From positions 1-22,163 of the forward strand of contig JBJOHO010000018.1 of the NCBI GenBank assembly GCA_046047615.1: DNA of 22,163 bases. The letters run 5' to 3'. Shown one piece after another: positions 1 through 5,263 of the stretch (position 1 is its first letter; each line of letters opens with the position of its first letter). This DNA is from ZC4RG30 sp046047615. Lineage in GTDB: Bacteria > Pseudomonadota > Gammaproteobacteria > Steroidobacterales > Steroidobacteraceae. The position numbers and the translations under genes are program-made. Below the pieces are notes generated by a model. It saw only the letters and a list, made by a program, of their open reading frames with translations, had not been told where the DNA came from and did no database searches.

Positions 1-179
1 AGGATGTGCAGATGCCGATCAACCAGTTGCACGAGCTTCAGGGGGCCTATGCCCGCGCAGGTGTGCCCGTGCAGACCCACGTCCTGCATGGGGTCGGCCA
101 TGACGGGGGCCCGTTTTTCCAAGGTCCTGCCGCCGGAGTGGTGGTGCGCTTCCTGCAGCAGTCGCTGCTGCAGCGCTAG
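1..179 (+). CDS. C-terminal end of an alpha/beta hydrolase (esterase / BD-FAE-like), partial
   Basis: Only the last 58 codons are present; the gene enters from the left edge and is read in the frame starting at base 3, ending with TAG at 177-179. The peptide contains a stretch typical of the last strand and catalytic histidine loop of BD-FAE / prolyl-oligopeptidase-like hydrolases: a VPxxQ-like start (MPINQL), AYARAGVPVQTHVL, then GVGHDGGPFF. In this family the GxGHxG loop carries the catalytic histidine, and the residues before it form the helix packed against the strand leading to it. The nucleophile and acid lie outside the window, so substrate cannot be inferred. Its stop codon directly abuts the stop codon of the convergent GTPase gene at 180. 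The family call is good; the exact subfamily is uncertain. Confidence 0.75.
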   Translation, partial: DVQMPINQLHELQGAYARAGVPVQTHVLHGVGHDGGPFFQGPAAGVVVRFLQQSLLQR

Positions 180-1730
180 TCAGCGATTGCGGATATCCCG
201 CGCGACCGCGCCGAACATCCACCGCCCGCCCTGCACCATCTGCGGCAGGACATGCATCCAGTCGATGCCGCCTTGTTCCGCCAACAGGCGAACCAGCGCC
301 TTGCGCTGCGCGGCGGGCAAAACCTGCGCGGCCAGCGTCCAGAGTTCGTCGAGGTTGTAGGGTGGAAGGTCTTGCGCCAGGGAAACCGGCAACACATGTT
401 CGGCGCGGACAAGCTCATCACGCACCGCTTCCACGCTTTGCGCGATGGACTGCGACTTGCGATTGCCCATGTCGCTCATGTCGTAAGGAGGCGTCCATTC
501 CCGGACCGGGCTCAGGCGATCGACGTGCGAGACCACGACCAACATATCCGGGATTGAGCGATCAGTGCGCTGATCCAGGATCTGGTGGATCAGCTCCATG
601 GAACCTCGATCGATTTCACGGGCCGGCTGATGGGCCGCCACGACCCAGAAGATGACATCGGCGTTCACCGCCTCCGCCCGGGCGGTGGCCAACCGCTGCG
701 ACGAGCCGTCGAGGCCAGGTACTTCAATGAACACCAGGTCCGGCTGACCTTCGCGTTGCAGACGGTATTCCTGCACTTTTTCACTCAACGGCAGCGGGTC
801 GACCTTGGCTGCCACGCGCTGCAACAGTGCGTTGATGAGCGATGACTTGCCGCTGTTGACCTGCCCCGCCACCAACACGCGGACCGGCAGTTCATCGCTG
901 GCCCCCTGGGGACTGCGCGCGGGGTGGGGCTGGGTATGGCGGCGGGCGCGCAGCCGCCCCGCATACAATTCGATCAACAACGCACCCGCCTCTTCGACCA
1001 GGGCCTTGGCCACCAGCCCCTTCAGGTATCCAGCGGTGCTGGCGGCGGCTTCTCCCTGGAGCCAATCGCGCGCCTCGCCTGCCGCAGCGGCCGCAGGGTT
1101 GACGACGAACCGGCCCGCCCTGAAAAGCATCATGCCCATCTGCCAGGCCATGGCGCTGCGCGAGTGGAGATCGCGCAAACCCAACATTGCGGAGACGGGA
1201 ACGACGTGGCTGCCGGGCAGCTTGTGGACCAGCTTGACCCTCAGGTCACGGACGGCAACCTCCACTGCCAGCAAGACGTCCGGCAGCGTGAACGTGGCCG
1301 CGGCGTGCGCCTTTCTGGGGTGCATGGCCGCGCCGACTTCCTCGGCCAGATCAAGACATCGCGCCTTTGCGATATCAATCGTGTCCGGGGGATGGCGGCT
1401 CACGTCCTGCGCGATCCGGGAAATCCGCTGCCACGCGTCGCGCTCACGCCTTGGCAGATCAGGATCCGGGACTTGTGCCTCTGCGGGATGCAGCGCTTGC
1501 CTGGAGCGACGCAGGAGCAGGATGGCGCCCGCCGACATGGTCCCCGCCAACAGCAGCCAGGCGGGCAGGCCGTAGTCCAGTTGCCACAACTGGTGCACGC
1601 CAAAGCCGAGCAAGAGCAGCCACGGCAGCACCAAGAGCACGGCGGCAACCAGCAGCAAGGGATGACCACCCACCAGACGCCACAGCAATCTTCCGGGGCT
1701 GTCCGCAGGACTGTTGATTTTCGCTGTCAT
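180..1730 (-). CDS. Membrane-anchored Era-like (TRAFAC-class) GTPase, 516 aa
   Basis: Two hydrophobic segments (about residues 24-44 and 55-73) precede a long helical region and a C-terminal GTPase domain, so the enzyme probably sits on the inner membrane with the G domain in the cytoplasm. The P-loop is GQVNSGKSS (about 289-297). The G3 position reads EVPG (about 336-339), with Glu where DxxG normally has Asp. The G4 position reads SHVD (about 401-404) instead of NKxD, and VSL near 449 could be G5. The start at 1730 is chosen because its ATG overlaps the TGA of the upstream GTPase gene (ATGA), a classic coupling arrangement; a longer form from 1775 is possible but would run 49 bases into that gene. 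Function is unknown: an Era-like switch acting at the membrane is inference. It is the last gene of a leftward block and ends flush against the convergent hydrolase. Confidence 0.85.
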   Translation of the reverse strand: MTAKINSPADSPGRLLWRLVGGHPLLLVAAVLLVLPWLLLLGFGVHQLWQLDYGLPAWLLLAGTMSAGAILLLRRSRQALHPAEAQVPDPDLPRRERDAWQRISRIAQDVSRHPPDTIDIAKARCLDLAEEVGAAMHPRKAHAAATFTLPDVLLAVEVAVRDLRVKLVHKLPGSHVVPVSAMLGLRDLHSRSAMAWQMGMMLFRAGRFVVNPAAAAAGEARDWLQGEAAASTAGYLKGLVAKALVEEAGALLIELYAGRLRARRHTQPHPARSPQGASDELPVRVLVAGQVNSGKSSLINALLQRVAAKVDPLPLSEKVQEYRLQREGQPDLVFIEVPGLDGSSQRLATARAEAVNADVIFWVVAAHQPAREIDRGSMELIHQILDQRTDRSIPDMLVVVSHVDRLSPVREWTPPYDMSDMGNRKSQSIAQSVEAVRDELVRAEHVLPVSLAQDLPPYNLDELWTLAAQVLPAAQRKALVRLLAEQGGIDWMHVLPQMVQGGRWMFGAVARDIRNR

Positions 1731-2518
1731 CGCCGCATCACCCGTCGTCGCAGATGCTCCGGAAATCTCCACCATGGCAGCCCTGCGCGGTGCGACAGAT
1801 TCTCGTCAAGCGCGTGGACCAGCGCTTCGCGACCGTAGTCAGCGGGGATGAAACCCTCCTCCGGGCGCGTGAAATCGACGGCGACGAAGCGGGGCCTGGC
1901 ACCAGGCCAATCCTTCAGGATGGCCTTGCGCTGCCTGGCGAGTGAGTCCCGGAGTTGGGGCGGGACCGCTGGGCTCGAGAAGTCGTTTTCCGCGCCATCG
2001 AAGGGGTAGGGCTCTGGGTGCAGCGAGTCGCGCGACGGATACAGCTCATGGAGGCTGGTCTGCACGACAATCGCCGGCCAATCACGATGGGCGCGGCGAA
2101 TCTGGTTCACGGCACGCAGCAGGTCATGCAGCGCGTGGTCAGCGGCCTTCACGACCAACATGATTTGATGGGCTTCGCGCTCGCAGACCTTCAGGTCCTG
2201 TCCAGCGTCGTAGCCGGCCTCGCCGAGACCGCGCGTGTCCAGGAAACGACAGCCGGGAGTGTCGGCAGGGTAGTCGAACTGCCGCATCGTCTTGGTACAC
2301 GGACGCCAGCCAGTGCCGATTTCCGCATCACTGCACCCGGTCAGCGTGGCCACCAGAGAGGTCTTTCCCGCACCGGTCTTGCCCAGCAACCAGATGACAG
2401 GCAAAGAGCGCGCCGCCACCCCGGCTGCATCCCTTGACCTCGAGATCTGTGGCAAGGAGCCGAGCAGTTTCGTCAGCGTTCCGCCAACCCTGCGCAGCGA
2501 TGCTTTGACGTCCGGCAT
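1727..2518 (-). CDS. Soluble Era-like GTPase, 263 aa
   Basis: The P-loop GKTGAGKTS is at about residues 46-54, and a G3 motif DTRG (94-97, followed by LGE) replaces the usual DTPG. A threonine-containing segment CTKTM (about 74-78) is in the right place for switch I. Where NKxD is expected the protein has VVQTSLHEL, so the base-specificity motif is not canonical. There is no signal peptide or membrane segment. The ATG at 2518 is preferred because CAGGGAA lies about 9 bases upstream. The reading frame stays open to 2818, but that part overlaps the zinc-finger gene and looks like out-of-frame translation of it; ATGs at 2548 and 2575 lack a good ribosome site. Its TGA overlaps the ATG of the membrane GTPase gene, so the two proteins are probably made together and may form a functional pair. 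The biological role is not known to me. Confidence 0.85.
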   Translation of the reverse strand: MPDVKASLRRVGGTLTKLLGSLPQISRSRDAAGVAARSLPVIWLLGKTGAGKTSLVATLTGCSDAEIGTGWRPCTKTMRQFDYPADTPGCRFLDTRGLGEAGYDAGQDLKVCEREAHQIMLVVKAADHALHDLLRAVNQIRRAHRDWPAIVVQTSLHELYPSRDSLHPEPYPFDGAENDFSSPAVPPQLRDSLARQRKAILKDWPGARPRFVAVDFTRPEEGFIPADYGREALVHALDENLSHRAGLPWWRFPEHLRRRVMRR

Positions 2519-2615
2519 GGCTATTGTTCCCTGCGTCCCCGGCTGCATCTTGCCCAGCAACAGGGGGCGTGTCATCGAGCAGGATTTACATGCCCACTCC
2601 GGCGGAACGCCACCG

Positions 2616-2879
2616 TCAACGCAGCTGGCTGTCCTTGCTGCCACGGCGGTTGTAGCCGCTGAAAGCCTGCTGCTCATCGAGTGCCTGCTGGCAGCCCACG
2701 CAACAGCGCACGCCGGGCAAAGCCGCACGCCGGGGCTCAGGGATGGCGCCACCGCACTCCTCGCAATGGGTGAGCGACGGCCCGCGTGCCAACTGTGCGC
2801 GAGCGCGCGCCACCGCATCCTGGATGCTGTCGTCGATCTGCTGTTGCACCGCCCCGTCGGCGGACCATCCTCCGGCCAT
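2616..2879 (-). CDS. ybiI: YbiI-like DksA/TraR C4-type zinc-finger protein, 87 aa
   Basis: This small protein closely matches what I recall of E. coli YbiI (88 aa): an N-terminal MAGGWSADGAV, a helix with IQDAVARARAQL, and a C4 zinc finger with C39-x2-C42 and C60-x2-C63. It ends in the conserved YNRRGSKDSQLR tail. DksA/TraR-type zinc fingers are found in proteins that bind RNA polymerase in the secondary channel, but YbiI lacks the long coiled coil of DksA and its role is undefined. The reading frame extends far upstream inside the MFS gene; the start at 2879 is chosen because the family's N-terminus begins exactly there. The MFS stop is only 8 bp upstream, so the two genes are very likely co-transcribed. 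A 97-bp gap separates it from the next GTPase gene, with no obvious terminator. Confidence 0.9.
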   Translation of the reverse strand: MAGGWSADGAVQQQIDDSIQDAVARARAQLARGPSLTHCEECGGAIPEPRRAALPGVRCCVGCQQALDEQQAFSGYNRRGSKDSQLR

Positions 2880-2887
2880 GGCGCAGG

Positions 2888-4108
2888 CTATTCCAGCTTC
2901 TGCAGCCGCAGCAAGCCGGGGAACCAGCGCATCCACAACAGAGCCACGGCCACAGTCCCGACGCCACCCAACACCGCGGCCGGCACCACACCCATCAATG
3001 CCGCCGTCACTCCGCTCTCGAACTCGCCGAGCTGGTTGGAGGCATTCACGAACAGGAAATTCACGGCACTGACACGTCCCCGCATAGCGTCGGGCGTGGC
3101 CAGCTGCACCAGCGAAAGGCGGATGACGACGCTTACCGTATCCGCAGCACCCATGACCACCAGCGCCGCCATCGACAACCAGATCTCGCGGGACAGGGCG
3201 AACACGATGGTTGCCATGCCGAACACGATCACGCCCTGGAACATGCGCAGACCGACGTGCCGTTCGAGGGGCCAACGTGCCAGCAGCGCCGTCATCAGCA
3301 AGGAGCCGACGGCAGGCGCTGCGCGCAGCAGACCCAGCCCCCAGGGTCCGGTGTCCAGGATGTCGCTGGCGTAGATCGGCAGCAGTGCCGTGGCGCCTCC
3401 CAGCAGAACGGCGAACAGATCCAGGGAGATCGCGCCCAGCAGTGTGGGATTGCTGCGCACGAAGCGGACCCCTGCAAGCAGGGAAGTCCAGTCGGGCGCG
3501 CCCGTGCTGCGGGGCACGTGTTTCATCCGCAGCAGGCCGTTGTGCACGCAGGCTGCAAGGAAGAAGGCCGCGGTCATCGCATAGGCAAGCCCGGGGGACA
3601 GCGCATAGGCCAGTCCGCCAAGCGCTGGCCCGCTGATGGAGGCAACCTCCATCACGCTGCTGGTCAGGGCGGTGCCACGCTGCAGCAATCCCTCCGGCAC
3701 GACCCCCGGCAGCATCGCTGCCGCCGCGGGCCGCTCGAAGGCCGTGGCCGCGCCCATGAGGGCGGCGATCACGAAGACCTGCGTGACGGTGATCCAACCG
3801 CCCACACTGCCCCAGGCAAGCCAGGCTGCACCGATCCCTTGCACCACCTGGCTGATCTGCACGATGTGCTTGCGCTGGAAGCGGTCCGCTGCATGGCCGG
3901 CGTGGAAGGTCAGAGCGGCCGTTGGCAGGAATTGCACCAATCCCACCATGCCCAGCGCGAAGGCACTGGCCGTCAGTTCATAGACCTGCCAGCCGATGGC
4001 CACGGCCACGATCTGGCGGGCGAAGTTGGCGAACCCGCGTCCGAGGAAGTAGTGCTGGAACTGGCGATGGGCCAGCAGTTCCCGGGCCGAACCTGGCACC
4101 GCGCTCAT
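2888..4108 (-). CDS. MFS transporter (MFS_3 / EntS-like), 406 aa
   Basis: This is a polytopic inner-membrane protein with the hydrophobic periodicity of a 10-12 helix major facilitator. The N-terminus LLAHRQFQHYFLGRGFANFARQ and the loop between helices 2 and 3, with HAGHAADRFQRKHI, fit the family's GxxxDRxGRR-type signature in modified form. The overall pattern resembles the MFS_3 branch that includes the enterobactin exporter EntS, but no siderophore genes are nearby, so the substrate is unknown. Length is normal for a complete transporter. The ATG at 4108 opens the protein directly with a short cytoplasmic tail. It is the first gene of a leftward block (MFS, zinc finger, two GTPases) and diverges from the polyproline gene across a 141-bp region that is more AT-rich than its surroundings and probably holds its promoter. 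I could not fix a convincing -10/-35 pair on the minus strand. Confidence 0.9.
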   Translation of the reverse strand: MSAVPGSARELLAHRQFQHYFLGRGFANFARQIVAVAIGWQVYELTASAFALGMVGLVQFLPTAALTFHAGHAADRFQRKHIVQISQVVQGIGAAWLAWGSVGGWITVTQVFVIAALMGAATAFERPAAAAMLPGVVPEGLLQRGTALTSSVMEVASISGPALGGLAYALSPGLAYAMTAAFFLAACVHNGLLRMKHVPRSTGAPDWTSLLAGVRFVRSNPTLLGAISLDLFAVLLGGATALLPIYASDILDTGPWGLGLLRAAPAVGSLLMTALLARWPLERHVGLRMFQGVIVFGMATIVFALSREIWLSMAALVVMGAADTVSVVIRLSLVQLATPDAMRGRVSAVNFLFVNASNQLGEFESGVTAALMGVVPAAVLGGVGTVAVALLWMRWFPGLLRLQKLE

Positions 4109-4175
4109 GCGCGCCTCATCACAAATCCGCTCATTTGACCTATCGTGTAATTATTGGCGTGATGTAAAGCACGCT

Positions 4176-4204
4176 TTGACGCTTGCGCCACCCGCGGTTA
4201 TTGT
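4176..4204 (+). promoter_or_regulatory. Candidate sigma-70 promoter of the polyproline gene
   Basis: A -35 box TTGACG (4176-4181) and a -10 box TATTGT (4199-4204) are separated by exactly 17 bases. Transcription would start near 4211 and give a leader of about 40 nt before the ATG at 4250. The leader has AGGAG at 4225-4229, rather far from the start, followed by a small CGGG/CCCG inverted repeat (4230-4241) and AAGG just before the ATG. This is read directly from the sequence; activity is inferred. Confidence 0.5.
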
Positions 4205-4249
4205 GCCTTCAACAGCCACCTTCCAGGAGCGGGTACACCCGTCAAGGTC

Positions 4250-4612
4250 ATGTCAGACAGCAGCAAACCTTTCCTCAAACCCGTCGCGGCAGCGGTCATG
4301 CTGGCCGCCGCGGGTCACGGGGTCGCGGCCGAGGGCACGGCGGCGACCACCGCAGGCGCGGCCGCAGCCGGTGTCAATGTGGTGCCGGTCTTCCTCGCGT
4401 ACACCATGGCTGCCGTGGCCATGCAGAACATCGACCTGGTGAACATGGCGCCGCTGCCGCCGGCGCCACCGCCGCCCCCACCACCGCCGGGCCCGCCACC
4501 GCCGCCGCCGCCGCCGCCGCCACCGCCGCCACCGCCGCCACCGCCGCCACCGCCACCGCCACCGCCGCCGCCAACCACGACGACGACGACGACGACGACC
4601 AGCGGCACCTGA
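4250..4612 (+). CDS. Secreted polyproline/polythreonine protein, possible YjbE/GfcA-type exopolysaccharide protein, 120 aa
   Basis: The architecture in order is: a signal peptide (about residues 1-27, ending GHGVAA), an Ala/Thr-rich segment, a hydrophobic stretch at about 42-58, a first proline run (73-80), one glycine (81), 27 uninterrupted prolines (82-108), nine threonines (109-117) and a final Ser-Gly-Thr. No catalytic domain is present. E. coli YjbE and GfcA, the small first proteins of the yjbEFGH and gfc capsule operons, share the same plan as I recall it: signal peptide, Ala/Thr-rich hydrophobic part, flexible linker and a threonine-rich tail. The neighbours 4682-7371 encode YjbF and YjbH homologues, which supports a role in exopolysaccharide export or anchoring, although this gene lies on the opposite strand. 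Translating 27 prolines should depend on elongation factor P. That the ORF is real is supported by its signal peptide, promoter and convergent hairpin; the functional link is inference. Confidence 0.65.
   Translation: MSDSSKPFLKPVAAAVMLAAAGHGVAAEGTAATTAGAAAAGVNVVPVFLAYTMAAVAMQNIDLVNMAPLPPAPPPPPPPPGPPPPPPPPPPPPPPPPPPPPPPPPPPPTTTTTTTTTSGT
4466..4600 (+). repeat. Triplet microsatellites CCG/CCA and ACG inside the polyproline gene
   Basis: From 4466 to 4573 the sequence is almost only CCG, CCA and CCC triplets (one GGC glycine codon at 4490-4492), followed by ACC, seven ACG triplets and ACC (4574-4600). All are in the reading frame and encode the proline and threonine runs. Gain or loss of whole triplets would change tract length without breaking the frame. 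Confidence 0.9.
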
Positions 4613-4629
4613 GCCAGTGGTGTGACTGT

Positions 4630-4657
4630 TGCCGCCGGGCTTCCACGCCCGGCGGCA
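4630..4657. terminator. Bidirectional hairpin between convergent genes
   Basis: A perfect 11-bp inverted repeat, TGCCGCCGGGC (4630-4640) and its complement (4647-4657), with a 6-base loop, lies between the polyproline gene (stop 4612) and yjbF (stop 4682). There is no T-run on either side, so it is a stable hairpin rather than a textbook intrinsic terminator. Its position suits a shared transcript end. Confidence 0.6.
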
Positions 4658-4681
4658 GTTCGCAGCGCTGCGCGCTGTCCG

Positions 4682-5263
4682 TCAGTCGGACTGGCCGGTG
4701 AACTTGAGCGGCGTCAATACCATCGGTGCAGCGCCGGGGACGAGCGTCGATTCGATGCGGCGAATGATTCCTTCGGGGTCCCGTTCCACCTGGTGAATTG
4801 CGTACAGCCGCCGCTCCGCCGACTGCCCGCTGCGGCATTCGATGCGAGTGCCCATTCGCGCCGTCGTCAAACGCCAACGCTGGACCGGCAGGCATTCCAG
4901 CTTCAGTGGCTGCGCAGTCCAACCGTTCCGGTACCACTGAGTCGCACCGTCAACCGCCACCTCCAGTTTTCCTGCCGCACCAGGCAGGCCCTCGACGCGC
5001 TCGATGAAGTCGCCGTTGAAGAGCACCTGCGCCCCATTCTCCCCGGCAAACAGCACCCGACGGCCCTCGGTCCTGACCGGGTAGACGACAATTCGCGTGC
5101 CGTTGAACTGCAGCAACCAACCGTAGTCGGCTGCCTTGCGCTGGGCGGCCGAAGGCGGCAGCAACGAGCGCAGCTGCTGCAGCTGGGGCACATTTGCCGC
5201 GCAGCCGGCGAGCAGAAGCGCGATCAGGCTGGGCATCGCACGCTGCAAAACCCGCGCTGTCAT
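4682..5263 (-). CDS. yjbF: YjbF/GfcB-family outer-membrane lipoprotein, 193 aa
   Basis: The N-terminus is a lipoprotein signal with hydrophobic core SLIALLLAGC and lipobox LAGC, so the mature protein starts at Cys and has no Asp at +2, consistent with outer-membrane sorting. The body has features of the group 4 capsule lipoprotein family GfcB/YjbF: an aromatic YGWLLQFNG strand near the start, a following RIVVYPVRTEGRRVLFAG segment, and a C-terminal RRLYAIHQVERDPEGIIRRIEST region. In E. coli, YjbF belongs to the yjbEFGH operon tied to exopolysaccharide production; the precise activity is not established. The start at 5263 shares one base with the TGA of yjbH (TGATG), indicating coupling; an internal Met nine codons later is the alternative. 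Order here is yjbH then yjbF, unlike E. coli, and no yjbG lies between them. Confidence 0.85.
   Translation of the reverse strand: MTARVLQRAMPSLIALLLAGCAANVPQLQQLRSLLPPSAAQRKAADYGWLLQFNGTRIVVYPVRTEGRRVLFAGENGAQVLFNGDFIERVEGLPGAAGKLEVAVDGATQWYRNGWTAQPLKLECLPVQRWRLTTARMGTRIECRSGQSAERRLYAIHQVERDPEGIIRRIESTLVPGAAPMVLTPLKFTGQSD

Noticed and set aside
1731..1775. Upstream ATG at 1775 for the membrane GTPase
   Set aside because: It would overlap the preceding gene by 49 bases, while the ATG at 1730 forms an ATGA coupling overlap.
2519..2818. N-terminal extension of the soluble GTPase to a start at 2818
   Set aside because: It overlaps the YbiI-like gene in another frame, has no domain features and weaker ribosome sites than the start at 2518.
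4109..4170. Minus-strand promoter for the MFS gene
   Set aside because: The stretch is AT-rich and contains TTTACA and AATAAT words on the minus strand, but no pair with acceptable spacing could be settled on.
4315..4608. Polyglycine/polyvaline frame on the minus strand
   Set aside because: It is the complement of the CCG and ACG triplet tracts; no signal or start context, whereas the plus frame has a signal peptide and promoter.
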